This document shows positions 11,632 to 24,800 of a stretch of DNA of 64,000 bases, piece after piece. The notes beneath the pieces are model-generated. The model was not told the origin of the DNA. It was given only the letters and a program-made list of their open reading frames with translations, and searched no databases. The stretch's first letter is position 1. Every line of letters begins with the position of its first letter. The stretch comes from Erythrobasidium yunnanense (taxonomy: Eukaryota > Basidiomycota > Cystobasidiomycetes > Erythrobasidiales > Erythrobasidiaceae): the NCBI GenBank assembly GCA_001600175.1, contig BCJC01000002.1, forward strand, positions 1,455,861-1,519,860. The letters run 5' to 3'. The position numbers and the translations under genes are program-made.

Positions 11632-12303
11632 ATGCAGAGATCCAAGGCTGGCCCTAATGATTCACGTATGTGCAAGTTCAGCGTAGCCACTGGAAATTTG
11701 CGCTGCATCGGCGACCTGTATGCGGACTGGTATTGGCACAGTATGTCTTTCGAAGTCACTCTGCCCAATGGGGAGAAGCGGAGTAGGTTCCTAAACAAGG
11801 ACAGTTCCGAAGACGCCAGAGTGTGGAAACCCCGTAACAGATTGGGTCACATCAAGCGTAACCTGCGGGATAATCTCCTCCCCGAGCCACATGCGTTACT
11901 TGAAGCACCTCGCAGCCAGGAACCTTTGGGTGCTTTAGGCCTCTGGCTGAGCCAACCAGTAGGCCGGGACCAAAACAGGATTTGCGTCCTGGCGAGGGCG
12001 GACGGGAAAGGACCTTGGGATCTTCGACTGTATGACGCAGGGAAGCATCAGCACTTCTTCTCAAGATCGAAACTGGCGATTGAGCCAGCGACGCCTTTGC
12101 GGGCTCCTCCCAGACCCGCTGGCCCGCCTGCGACCGCACCTCAGCCGATCAGGCCAGGCAAAGGACATTGCAGGCCAAGCGAAACAAGTCAGCTGTCGAG
12201 AGGATCTGCTGAAACTCCTGAACAGGCTGCTAGAAGGGCTAGCGCTTCCAACCGTAGACCAAGCGCAGTGTCGCAGAAGTCGCAGAGGAGCGTCAAAGCA
12301 TAG
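11632..12303 (+). CDS. orphan family A, copy 2
   Basis: An intronless frame of 223 aa beginning MQRSKAGPNDSR, the tandem paralogue of the gene at 10584. Compared with copy 1 it carries about 20 extra residues in the middle (around residues 82-105) and a divergent C-terminal tail that is still Pro/Ser/Arg-rich and ends SQKSQRSVKA. The two copies agree best in the N-terminal domain and in the ARADGxGPWxLRL block. Similarity is moderate, so the duplication is not recent. No function can be given from sequence. Confidence 0.7.
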   Translation: MQRSKAGPNDSRMCKFSVATGNLRCIGDLYADWYWHSMSFEVTLPNGEKRSRFLNKDSSEDARVWKPRNRLGHIKRNLRDNLLPEPHALLEAPRSQEPLGALGLWLSQPVGRDQNRICVLARADGKGPWDLRLYDAGKHQHFFSRSKLAIEPATPLRAPPRPAGPPATAPQPIRPGKGHCRPSETSQLSRGSAETPEQAARRASASNRRPSAVSQKSQRSVKA

Positions 12304-12549
12304 AGTAGTAGTCTTTTCGGGCTGTAGTCACAAGCTGGTCTTGTGCACGATAGCTGAACATGCTGTACGCTACGCTCATACGCTCAATCCAACCCTTTGA
12401 TAGCCGCTTTTTGAGCCTGTACAGAGATGAGCTAGTAAATACAGTCACGTTAGCGCTATGCAGCACCTACAAAGGCCTGTCAACTCAACATATAATAGTC
12501 ATCGCGCCATTGTGACATTGCCTTGCCTTAGGACCTCCCCGACACGACC

Positions 12550-13671
12550 ATGTCATGGCTTCCGAGTTTCCAGGCAGGACTGGATGCGCAAGTCCTCTTA
12601 TCTGGAGAAGATGAGCGCAAGATAGTCGAAGTCAAAGGCGACAAGCCAGAGCGCAAAGAGACGTGTCCGGTGTATTACGATGGGGAAAGCGTCAAAGGCC
12701 AGGTAGGGCGCCAGGAAACATCGATTCAAGGCTCCTAATGTCTGACTCTTGAATCCTGATGTGACCAGGTCATTGTGCGAGCGAAGGACGGGAAAGGCGT
12801 CAAGCACGATGGGATCAAGGTCGAGTTTGTCGGGAGTATAGGTGCGGCAGCATCGATACGACGAGTCTAGTCAATATCTAAGACGTTCAATAGACCTCTT
12901 CTACGACCGAGGCAATCACTACGAGTTCCTGAGCATGTCGCAAGAACTGGCAGCATCCGGCGACTTGCGCGGTGCACAGACATACGATTTCGAGTTCAAG
13001 AATGTAGAGAAGCAGTACGAATCATATAATGGCATCAACGTCAAGCTGCGATACTTCATCAGAGTCACAATAGCGCGGCGGATAGCGGAAGTCGTCAAAG
13101 AGCGCGACCTATGGGTGCACAGCTATCGCATGCCGCCTGATAGTAACAACTCCATCAAGATGGAGGTCGGGATAGAGGACTGTCTGCACATCGAATTCGA
13201 ATACAACAAGTCGAAGTAGGTCGCCCGCTGCGAACTTGCGATCAAGACATGCTCATACTCGTCTGCAGATATCACTTGAAGGATGTGATAGTAGGCAAAA
13301 TATACTTCCTGCTGGTGCGCATCAAGATCAAGCATATGGAGTTATCGATCATCAGGAGGGAGACGACTGGCGCTCGTGAGCTGTTCGCATGCGTCGCTTT
13401 TTACTCGCTAACCTTTCTTGTTCCAGCTCCAAACCAATATAACGAGTCCGAGACGATTACAAAGTTCGAGATCATGGACGGTGCGCCCGTTCGAGGAGAA
13501 ACGATACCCATCCGACTATTCCTTGGAGGATTCGAGTTGACGCCTACGTTCCGAGATGTCAACAAGAAGTTCTCTGCGCGATACTATCTGAATCTAGTCC
13601 TCATTGATGAAGAGAACAGACGGTACTTCAAGCAGCAAGAAATCACCATCTTTAGGTCGGAAGGGAACTAG
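12550..13671 (+). CDS. VPS26: retromer subunit Vps26
   Basis: Five exons: 12550-12702, 12769-12841, 12894-13215, 13269-13375, 13427-13671; 299 aa. The sequence runs colinear with human and yeast Vps26: YYDGESVKGQ, EFVGSIDLFYDRGNHYEF, SYNGINVKLRYF, the nearly invariant block IKMEVGIEDCLHIEFEYNKS and YHLKDVIVGKIYFLLV, then GAPVRGETIPIRLFL and RYFKQQEITIF. The arrestin-like fold binds Vps35 in the retromer complex, which recycles cargo from endosomes to the Golgi. Length is slightly shorter than human VPS26A because the disordered C-terminal tail is short. It sits between two orphan tandem gene pairs but is itself ordinary. Confidence 0.97.
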
Positions 13672-14333
13672 GCTCAAGATCATCCTTCTTTCGTTATGAA
13701 TTTGTGTGTAGCACTTGGTAGTACTCAACTGGACGGTCTTTCCTGGGTCTTTCTCGTAGTTTGTTGTCACCATCATCGAGTAGAGATAGTTAAGACACTA
13801 TGCACTATGACCGCTAAAGCTGATGTACCTGATAGTAAGGGTGGCAGTCCAGCCCACTCACTGATCTGTTCTCACTTTCTGCCGGCCTCTGCCTTCAGGC
13901 ACTCATGAGTGGAGAAGACTGAAGAATCAAGATCTATGGTCATTCTCTATATGGCGTGGGAAGACGTCTATGAGCAGCTATTTACTTCCCAGTCGTCATT
14001 GTATGTCGAAGCGTTGGAAATGAACGTCTATTGTGCGGCTGATCATCCCCTCGGTCAGGCGATAGTGAACATCAGCCAAATATGCAAGACCAGGTTCTAC
14101 CGTATCAAGCACCTGCAGCCTAGCAGTTCTCACGAATCCTGATAGCTGCGCTTCCCTTTGACTGGATCACACACTGTCAAAGGCACTTCCTTTTGAAGAA
14201 TCGTGAAGGGTGGGACTGCCTTTTGAAGCTTTCAAAAGTCGGCAGCGAGCTATCTGCCCAGGTCTGCTCCTGTTCAAGCGAACGCACAACAACAAGTGAG
14301 CAAGACAAAGTCCAATAACACATCTAGACCACC
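13672..14333. other. intergenic between VPS26 and orphan family B
   Basis: 662 bp. Open frames at 13696-13908 and 13909-14142 show no recognisable domain, intron structure or paralogue and are not called. The direct stretch TGAAG...CTTTTGAAG repeats near 14190-14230 but is too short to interpret. Confidence 0.45.
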
Positions 14334-15131
14334 ATGAGCCTACAAGATAAGAAGAGTGCACCCAGCCGCAAAGGCAGCCAAGCCTCTGCCCGAAGCTCAG
14401 GATCCGAGCTCAGCACCACTCGCGGAGAGGATCCTGAGCTGACCAAGCTTAGACTTATGCGAGACATCGCCCGCCTAAAGGCTGAACAGGCTGCTCACAA
14501 GAATGCGGCCAGGTCTGAAAAAGCCGTAAGGTCGCGCAAAGACCGTCAGCAAAGCTACAGTAGCTCCTCCTCCTCTGGATCCGAGTCTTGTGCCTCTTCC
14601 TGCTGTAGTGATGCACCGGACACCAAGCTTACAAAGCCAGCATGGCCAAATCCATCTGATCCATTCGGTCGGCCCTCGGAATCTTCTTTCGGTAGGGCAA
14701 TCAATCTTCATGGATGGAAAGGAGAAGGCATGAAGTCCAGAATCGTTGACATTGTCCCAGGCGGGCCATTCACAGGCGGAGTCGTCTGTGAAAATGGCAC
14801 TGTTGGATTCAACGACTTCGGATTCAGCGATTGCAAGAACATCATCAAGAACTATATACCCGAATCGACCAATCACATCAGGGAAAGTTCAAGGAGGGCC
14901 GCGGAAGCTAGAAACGCCGATAAACGAAGGACTTTCCTGGAAACATACACTCACATTCAGTTTCAGACCACCTTTAGACATCCAGAGCTGATTTCTGAGC
15001 CCACGAAGAAGCACTATCACGAGCATCATCGACGTGGTCATCGTCATGGCTCTGGACGCGACAAAACAGTTCATACCTTACCCTACGATCCTTTCAATCC
15101 GTTCTCGGGGCCCAGACCGGGCGGATTTTGA
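14334..15131 (+). CDS. orphan family B, copy 1
   Basis: An intronless frame of 265 aa. Order of parts: a Ser-rich start, a short basic coiled-coil-like helix (LTKLRLMRDIARLKAEQAA, about residues 41-60), a Ser/Cys tract (SYSSSSSSGSESCASSCC), a central domain with GWKGEGMKSRIVDI and VGFNDFGFSDCKN, and a C-terminal part with FLETYTHIQFQTTFRHPEL and a His/Arg-rich tail (HYHEHHRRGHRHGSGR). The gene at 15427 repeats the same order in shortened form, so these are paralogues. There is no signal peptide or membrane segment. I do not recognise the family; the His-rich tail could bind metal, but this is only inference. Confidence 0.65.
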   Translation: MSLQDKKSAPSRKGSQASARSSGSELSTTRGEDPELTKLRLMRDIARLKAEQAAHKNAARSEKAVRSRKDRQQSYSSSSSSGSESCASSCCSDAPDTKLTKPAWPNPSDPFGRPSESSFGRAINLHGWKGEGMKSRIVDIVPGGPFTGGVVCENGTVGFNDFGFSDCKNIIKNYIPESTNHIRESSRRAAEARNADKRRTFLETYTHIQFQTTFRHPELISEPTKKHYHEHHRRGHRHGSGRDKTVHTLPYDPFNPFSGPRPGGF

Positions 15132-15426
15132 GGACTGGCTGTCGCGGTCTTCGTGTCGTGTGTATGTACTGGGCTACTTGAAGTAGATCAAGACAATCAT
15201 GTCGACAGAGCTCCTTCAGACCGATTGCCTCTCCGCACGTTCATAGACTAAATGAACAGTCATCTGAACCTCGACCTCCGCAGGAGCATAAGCATCTTAC
15301 GACGAGCCTGCTGCTGCCGGAATGAAAGGGCAATCTACATGAAAGGGCGACCCACGTTGGAAGGCTTACAGGTCCCGATGCAAAAGTCTGCTCTGGATAA
15401 TCAAGGATTCGCAGAACTAGCTCGAG

Positions 15427-16098
15427 ATGTCGAGGAACAGCACTGACAGCCAATGCAGCAGCAAGTATCCCAGATCAAACACACCGCCGCCTAAGTACAG
15501 CGAGCTACGGAGCGCCGGAGATGCAGAACTAGCCAGTCTCCGACAACAGATAGAAATCGAGCGGGCGAGGAACGAACTCGCTACCCTCAAGCAAGCCAGA
15601 GCAGCACACCAAACCTCAAGGCCTGTTCGACGACCCCGACGAAGCTACAGCGGTTCCTCTTCTGGCTCCTCTTGGCGCGGCTCATCCTGCTCGAGCAATG
15701 AAGCGCAGCCTGAGGCACCAGATGCACCTTGAGAGATCACCGACATTACTGCAGACGGTGTCTGTTGTGACAAGGGTATAATTCCTTTTGAACATTTCAA
15801 CTTCAGCAAATGCCGTCCCGACCTCCAGAAGTATCTACCGGCCGTGCGCACCGGAGCCAGACATAGAGGAGTAAATGCGCACGATGATGCTCGAAAGCGC
15901 CTGAAATTCCTTGAAGACTACACTCACGTTGGATTCGAGGCTACCGACACTAACGACCGGGTTCCAGAGTTGCTGAACATCCTGAAAATGCTGCACCGTC
16001 ACAAGCATCACCGTAGAGGTCATTACACAGGCCGTCGAGCTGGCCGAGAATCTGCGAAGTCCTCGTTTGAAAGGACTAGCCGTGGCAGATTGTACTAG
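15427..16098 (+). pseudogene. orphan family B, copy 2, interrupted by an in-frame TGA
   Basis: The reading frame starts MSRNSTDSQCSSKYPRS, keeps the coiled-coil-like helix (ELASLRQQIEIERARNELA) and the Ser/Cys tract, then meets TGA at 15730-15732. The same frame continues without further stops to 16098 and matches copy 1: GIIPFEHFNFSKC against GTVGFNDFGFSDC, KFLEDYTHVGFEA against TFLETYTHIQFQT, and the basic HRHKHHRRGHYTGRR tail. About 45 residues found in copy 1 are missing around the stop. It may be a decaying pseudogene, a 101-aa truncated protein, or a gene whose stop is removed by an intron (a weak GTTCCT donor near 15650 to TACTGCAG near 15750 would be in phase). Sequence alone does not decide. 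Confidence 0.55.
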
Positions 16099-16237
16099 CA
16101 TTATGTCGCGGTATACGTAATCAGCGCCTACAAGATATAAGCAAACCAAAGGTTTGACGAGCAGTTAGTCAGTAGCTTTGCATGACTTCGCATATGCGCT
16201 CAAGCATAACTTCAGGTACAACGCCAAAGAATACAGA

Positions 16238-16812
16238 TCAGCCACGCTTCTCGGTCGTAGTATGTTTACCGACAGACTCTCCTACTCCAACGGAAGACAT
16301 GCTAGAGCGCTTCGACGATCTCGAACGGGTGCTTGAAACAGAGGAACGTGGAGTCGAAGCCCTTGATGCTGACGAGGCGAGGGAGGCTCGAGATGTTCTC
16401 TTCTTCAGGTCGCTTGTGTGCCTTTCACCAGCATGGACGGCTGACGACTTTCGGGAGGGTTGCTGTGCCTCCTGCTTGACCGGCTTGATGTCGACACTCC
16501 TGAGAGAGCCACAACTTCGGCATTCCGGAAGCATTCGGCAGTTGAGCTCAGGCGCATGGTATGCATGTTTCTCGTAATGTTTATCCTGCAAGTAGCCAAT
16601 AGCTTGGTCTAAATCGTCACCGGAGATGCGTCCGTATTTCGACTCGATGCGTTCGTTGAGGGGCTTGCGGAAGCCTGATTCAGAGAGGCACGGATATGAT
16701 TAGCGTATGGCAAGCTCCTCACCTTTCGCGACTTGTCATCCGGGTAACCACCACACTGAGCTCGCTGAGTCTTGGGATCCCAGCCAAAGTATGCACCATT
16801 GTCGATGATTGG
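16238..16812 (-). CDS. orphan two-exon gene, Ser/Arg-rich C-terminus
   Basis: Proposed exons (complement): 16723-16812 and 16238-16663, joined by a 59-nt intron with donor GTGAGG and acceptor CGCAAG, giving 171 aa. It starts MPIIDNGAYFGWDPKTQR and continues QCGGYPDDKSRKPLNERIES, then a four-cysteine-like stretch (LNCRMLPECRSCGS) and a long Ser/Arg-rich tail ending TTTEKRG. An upstream in-frame ATG at 16938 would add 42 residues. I know no similar protein. Support rests on two phase-compatible open exons and a plausible intron, not on homology. Confidence 0.4.
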
Positions 16813-17652
16813 CATGTTATGTAGTTTCTTGTTGGTGTTTAAGTGAAGAGGAGTGTTTGATGCGGAAGCAAGAGAGTGCCTGCTGAAATCGAGCTTATCA
16901 GCTAGCAAGCACAGCTTCGACATAGGGTTGTCAGACACTTCTGCGCAAGGTCGTCATACACTCCTGCAGATTTGCAGGGTCTTCAAAGTTTGCGGTTGGG
17001 CACTTCCAGCGAATTCGCAGAAAGCGATTTGTCGAGCTAGGGTCTCAAGGTGTTCCAAGCGCCGAGCGGCCAGCGGGCCATAGGTGATCGGCAGAGATCT
17101 TGTATGCAAGAACCCTTGCGCTCTTCTAGCCAGCTTGTTGAGGCTGAGTCCTCATCAAGCAGCATGGACAGTGGCACATCCGAATGGCGCATGAAGGCGG
17201 CAGTATTATTGATGGTTGAAGCTTAAGTAGAATCATGAAGTTTGTAGTCTCAAGTCTTGCGCCGAGCTGGCTGAAAAGGTCATCATCCTTGTCCTGAGGT
17301 AAATATCCAGACTTGCAGTGCGAGGGAGAAATCATGAAGTACGATGGCATGCTTATTGACCTCAGATTAGAATAATATATTGCGTCCAGCGCTTCGTTGC
17401 GAATTCGGAAAAGCCAAGATCGAGCACATATGTCGCTTCCAGACATGTTTGCGCTGGCCTGAGGCGGGGATACGATGCCGCACAAACCTACTAAGCAGAC
17501 GCGAGTGTATGAGGCGCAAGTTGAGGCCCGTCTACCTCAGATGCGCAAATTGGCAGGAGGGAGAGCCGGATCCACCGATCGAGAAGTTCGCGGATATCTC
17601 GTCGACTCGTGAAACGCTACACTCGCCCTTTCGCCCAAAATCTTCAAATTTT
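16813..17652. other. intergenic, no gene supported
   Basis: 840 bp between the orphan two-exon gene and the 3' end of the iron transporter. Open frames on both strands (for example 17126-17485 minus) lack splice partners, domains or paralogues. Confidence 0.45.
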
Positions 17653-18815
17653 CTACTTCCACGCACTTTCGATACCTCGCGATATCCCGTAGGCTGAGCC
17701 TGCAGCTGCTCCACCGATACCAAGTGTATAGATTGCACCTTTCGTATATCCATACCAGCCAATCTCTGATCCAGTATAGTATGCTTTGACCATGCCAAAA
17801 ATGACCAGTACGAAGCCTGTGATGCCAGCTGAGACGAAGAGAGCATGTGTGACGTCGTGCATGAAGAAGTAGGGAAGTAGAGGAATGACACCTCCGACAA
17901 GGTAGGATATGCCGATTGCGAGTGCACTGATGATCAATCTCGATTCTTCCACTCTTTCTTCTCCCTCACCGAATCTGACCAAAAAGTGACTTAGCCCAAG
18001 ATCCTCTATCTCCTCCTTGGACTTCGTTTTGAGTTCAGCTGGCGAGGCTTTCTCTAGTGATGTTTCGGCGTCGAGCAGGTCCATTGCGACTTGACGGCAT
18101 GATGATTCTCGCACTCCGACTTGGCCTAGAACTTCCGTGACTTCCTGTTGCAGTGCTCCGACACAGCATCGCTTCACCCTGGCGCGAGTCGATTTGAGCA
18201 TGTATAGATAATGGTCGCCTGCAGAGAGTAACCTCTAGCGACTGTGCCTTGCCAAGGAGCTGCAGCGAATAGACTTACGTTCAGCTTTTGCTGACAAGTA
18301 GCCTCCTACACCCATCGATAACGATCCGGAGATCAGTTCTGCGACTCCACCGACCACGACAACGTGGGCAGTGGAGAAAGCAGCCAGACCAGCTGTAAGA
18401 CCGAAAGGGACCTGCACACACACGACAATATAAGCTATCGTCGAGTAGATCATCGAGGCTACCTACTGTAAGACCGTCGGATAGCCCAATGATGATATCT
18501 CTGCTCGCAAGCGGTTCAGCAGATGTCTCGTACATGAACTGAGGTAGGGAGTGTCGCTCACCTGACTAAATCAGGATTGATGAGATGTCGTTCTTTAGGA
18601 TCCTTTAGTGTCTGGCAGCATTCAGACGCGCTCCTGATCGAAGTGTAGCATGCTTTTCCATTTTCGGCTGGGCCACCCAGGTTGTTCAGATTGAATGTTG
18701 TAGGATGTGATGAAGTACGTGTAATCGCAGGAAAGATGGGCCATAGGGGAGCCGTCCTGCGTACTCGTGCGACTACTTCAGGCTTTCGCGCCGGGAGCTG
18801 TACTAAGTCGGCCAT
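17653..18815 (-). CDS. CCC1: CCC1/VIT1-family vacuolar iron/manganese transporter
   Basis: Four exons (complement): 18562-18815, 18467-18500 (34 nt), 18279-18411, 17653-18218; 328 aa. After a cytosolic N-terminus comes the family signature ERHLINPDLVRDIIIGLSDG, followed by LTVPFGLTAGLAAF, with the conserved acidic and Gly residues of the first membrane helix. GGVAELISGSLSMGVGGYLS is the second-helix motif. The loop holds the Glu-rich metal-binding helix (about residues 165-225), and the C-terminus has three further hydrophobic helices (LIISALAIGISYLVGG, ALFVSAGITGFVLVIFGMV, AIYTLGIGGAAAGSAYGI). Proteins of this family import Fe2+ or Mn2+ into the vacuole. The first splice was fixed by the requirement to rebuild LVRDIIIG; nearer AGs would give introns under 30 nt. 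Confidence 0.92.
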
Positions 18816-19814
18816 CTTAAGGATCAAGGAGTAGGTTGGAGGACGAAAGTGTGTGTATACTGTAAGCCTTAACGCAGTTCTTGTTACTATGTTCAGGTAC
18901 GGAGTATTTGTCAAAATCGATATGCCAGCATTGTGATTGGCTGAACGGATTAAGCCTTGCCACCAACCACGCACACCTCGATAATCATCGACTGCGTGTG
19001 CAGGACGGCTCGATTGCCGTATGTACACGTCCATCGTGTGCGAGAACGTGCCTGCTCAGCTCCAACGCGTGTCCACCGGAGACAGTATAATATTTGTTGG
19101 CTGCTATGGAGGCACCTTGACCTACATCAAGGAGACTGTAGGCCAAGCCCGAGTAAGCTTCACAGGTGTCTAGATGTCACCAGGATGATTGTTCCCAGCG
19201 GAGGCAGTGATGGGCTCGGGCGTTGGTAGCAATACGTCAAGATGCAGTCGCACCATCTCACCTTTTGACGTATTGGACAGTTTATTGGACAGATGAAGTA
19301 TGAAAGACCAGCCTGACTTCATAGCGGTCTGGATACCTTTAAGATGTGAGGTTTCGAGCGTTGACCAGGAAATGCATACTTTCAATGACTTGAGTTGAAT
19401 GGTCGGAGAAGAGACAGCTCAGCGATGCTAATGGTCGTCTATGGAGAGACAGAAGCGTCAGACTAATGTGCTGGCCGCATGTCCGATACCATCTCCGCCA
19501 ATCAGATAAGCTTGGGTCTCGCTGTGAAAGGTTTGCATGCTCAGGGGCACGAGTTGCGGCAGAGCCTCGCATGCCCCGAGAGCACCATAGTCATTGTTGC
19601 TTGCCCAAGGAATCGAGGCCCGTGCTGGTTCGCTTTGAAGAAGCCTCAAAGAGGCACATTTCTGATAGAAGAACGCGCGAACCGTGAAGGTATAGCATAG
19701 ATGTCATAACGAGACCATCCTGTGTACGAAGAAGGAGAATCTTGGTTGAAGCGTAGCCAGATTTCGTTTCAGCGGTTTGACATTGTTCAATTCGATACTC
19801 GCAAGTCGCCAGGC
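18816..19814. other. divergent intergenic region CCC1 / AGE2
   Basis: About 1 kb between divergent starts. Several short open frames (for example 18957-19229 plus and 19339-19572 minus) have no supporting features. No tRNA, snoRNA or repeat was recognised; it presumably holds both promoters. Confidence 0.45.
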
Positions 19815-21489
<1,675 letters not shown>

Positions 21490-21898
21490 TGCTGTGATAA
21501 CGATTGCATGCGCTTATTGAGTTGTTCGTAGGCTTCACGACGTTGCGTGACGTGTGTTGTATGGCTATACGCGCCCTTTTAGGCGAATGACGAATGAACT
21601 CGACAATCTGGTAATGTCTCGTTGTTGCGGTCTACATATGCGGACGAAGTATCGAAATAGAGGGATGTCTAGAGCTATGCATACAAAGTCTGGCGTATAC
21701 GAAGAGGAGAGATGAAGAGAACGGAACGACCTGCATAAAGAACGAAAAGCGGTATGATGCTTGGAAACCAGTAGCCCGACGTGGACATCTCAGAGACTTT
21801 GCATGTAGTTATCGTTATCATGTCGTGATCGCTGCGAAGTATCGTAATTGCTGCAAACCGGAGCCTTGACAATAACAAAGTACGAAGTTTAGTTACGC
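21490..21898. other. convergent intergenic region AGE2 / MRN1-like
   Basis: 409 bp of 3' flanking DNA between converging genes. No gene is seen. Confidence 0.5.
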
Positions 21899-24800
21899 TT
21901 ATGGCTCAGCCTGCCCCCTTTGCTTTTGCTCCACAGTATTCACTGCGGCTGCAGCACTCTCAACGGCGTCAAGTTGAGAAGATGGCTGACCATGCTCTTC
22001 CACGTGCTGAAAGGTCGCGGTTTCGCCAGACCCGTCAGGCGGAGGAGATAGATAGCCGGGAGAAGGTGCGAATCCATTGTTCTGCCTGTGATGATGACCA
22101 CCTCCGTAATGATTGCCGCGACGGGTGAAGGGTCCTCGGGCTAAGTTGCCCACCCGATCTTTGCCATATGCGCTGAAGTAGCAAAACGTGATTAGTATGA
22201 TTTCACAGAAGCACCACCTGAACGCTTACATCTTGAATCGGGAATAGTCAGGATGGCTTTTGAGAGCTTCGATAGCTTTGACCGCACTAGCGATTTTAGT
22301 CTATATCGCGCATGTTAGCGAGAGTATTTGATGATGATTGGAGATGGAGCTCACGAAATTGACGAATGCGCAGCTCTTATCCTCGAGCGCGTTGACTTGC
22401 TCGATCTCGCCATGCTCACCCAGATCTTCCTTGATCTTGTCGATCGTGAAGTATTCGAAGTCATCAATCTGCATGACACATCTTCAGTGATTGTCCGACT
22501 CATGCAGGCTAGGCTAGGACTCACGTTGCCGATATAGACGTTTCTGGATCCGCCAGCGTTGACTATTGCAGCAATACCAGGCGGACAAGGCCCGCTCGGC
22601 TTACCCCACCCGACTTTCAACCGCCTGTTCCTGATGGTGATGCCTTGCTGTGTAGCGGCTTGGTGTAATGCTAAAGCAGATTCTGGCAGAACGAAGGTGA
22701 TGAAGCATATATGCTTGTCAGGAATGTGACGGACTTCTTGCAGGATACCGCCTCGTATCGTGTTGCAGACATCCTCGCATGTGGTGTCGGGATGTAGATT
22801 ACCAACTACATTGACAGCTTCAGCTTTCTTTGCATTTAGAGGTGATCATGACGACCTACGGTAGACAGTCCTGTTTCCATTCATTAGAGCAGGATCGGAG
22901 AATCCTCCTTGGAAGGCCAGAGGAGACATCATTGGTGACATAGGCATGACTGGGGACATATAGTTGAAAGGCGAGGAGTAGCCTGTAAGCTGAGAAGCGG
23001 CTTGAGCGGCCATGGCAGCGGCCATTTGGTTATGCTGTTGTTGCTGATGCTGGTTTCTTGGGACATATGCGCATCTGTCTTTTCCATAGTTGACCCGGCG
23101 TCCTTGCCATGCTGGGTCTTTAGGCAGCTCCGAAACCACCTTGATAGCATTTGAGATGGATAGGAAATGCACGAAGCCGATGTTTTTGTCGCGGACTATC
23201 TTGACTTGGTCCAAGTGACCGAACTTCGACATATCGTCCCGCAAGTCCGCCTCACTGTATGATTCTTCAAGATTGCCAAGACTGTTCCGGAGACTCAGCT
23301 TCAGATCGATAGCCACAGGGATGTATCGGCACTTACTAGACATTACGCGTCGCTCCAAATTGCTGTACAGCCTGCAAGACAGCCGCAGGTATGCTGGTCG
23401 GCTTGCCCCAGCCGATCTTCAGGTCCTGGCCATGCAGCTGCAATTTCCGCAGATTTGCATCAGAGTGAAAAGCCGCAGCAGTCTGCGGGTCCAAGAAGGA
23501 TATGAAAGCACAAGACTTGTCTGGAAGGATCTTGACGCTTTCGATAGGGCCATAGCGGACTTGCGAAAGTAATTCGTCCACCGAAGCATCGCCAGGTAGA
23601 TTGCCGACATAGACGGTCCGTATCACTTGCGGACCGACGGAAGATGCACCATTGTCGCTCAGCTAGTAAACATCAAAGGCCGTCAGTTCAGTGCCGATCG
23701 CTCAGCAGTATGAACAGCGTCGGCTTACCGGCTGAGGCATGCTGGGAGATCCCATGGGAACAGATACACCGAGTCCGCCGACTGTAGGAACGCTTCAGTC
23801 GTAGATCGGCTGCTATTGATAGATCACTACTTACCGCTCGAAGATAGATTGTTGAAGCCATTGATACCGAACAGGCCGGGAACCCCCAAGCCGGCTGTCA
23901 AAGCGGGGTTGAAGGGACCTGAAGGAAAAGCAGGGCTATTGCCGAACGCGCCAGGCGTTGTGAAAGCCGTCAAGGGAGATAGAGGTGTACTTCCTCCGCT
24001 CATTCCAGCGCCAAGCGAATTTGTAGAAGACTGCAAGCCGCCTGAAAGAGAAGACATGGCGGACATGTTTTGAGCCATAGGAGGTGCACTCGTTGATGAG
24101 TTCAAGTTGTTGGCGAGATAGTTGTTGGGTGAAGTAGCTGCTGCTAGTGCAGCTGCAGCTGTCAACAGAGCTTGATGCTGCTGCTGTTGCTGCTGGAAAG
24201 GCTGTTGAGGACTCCCTGATTTCAGGGCAGCGTTCATGCTTGCAGAAAGAGGAGGATTGTTGATGCTCGGGAAAGGAGAGGTTGCGGGATTAGATGACGG
24301 GGAGGTGGCGTTCAAAGCAGTATTTGGGCTGAGGTTCAGGTTTGAAGCAAAGCCTGCAGGTCCGACCATCCCGTATTGCGGACTTGAGGTATTCAGCTGA
24401 GGAGAAGTCTGGTTGAAGGGACCGAGACTTGGTGTACCCGGTAAGCCAGCCATAGCAGAGACTGTTCTCTGATGCATGCTGTTATTACTCGTGTTCGACG
24501 CTAATGTGGAAGGTCCATTGGCATAGAGATTCGATGGAAGGCCGAAGGGACCGCTTGCTGAGGTGGGAGATGTGTGAGAAGATTCCTGCATCATTGACAA
24601 AGCACCCGGATATCCAGCAGGAAATCCGCCAATCGAAGGGAACGGATTTGCGTTCGACGCGTTGTTGTTAGGCGATGTAGACGCGTTGGAAGGATCAGCT
24701 GATGATGCTACCATAGCGGCGTATGTGTTGTAGTCGCTGAAGGGGAATGGTCCGCCTCCGTTAACAGAGTTTGACATGCCATTAGGCGCTGATCCTGCTA

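Noticed and set aside
13696-14142. Two short frames after VPS26
   Set aside because: No homology, no paralogue in the neighbouring orphan families, no intron signals linking them.
18539-18561. Near acceptor in the first CCC1 intron
   Set aside because: It would make a 23-nt intron and put the membrane helix out of frame; the acceptor at 18501 gives 61 nt and restores LVRDIIIG.
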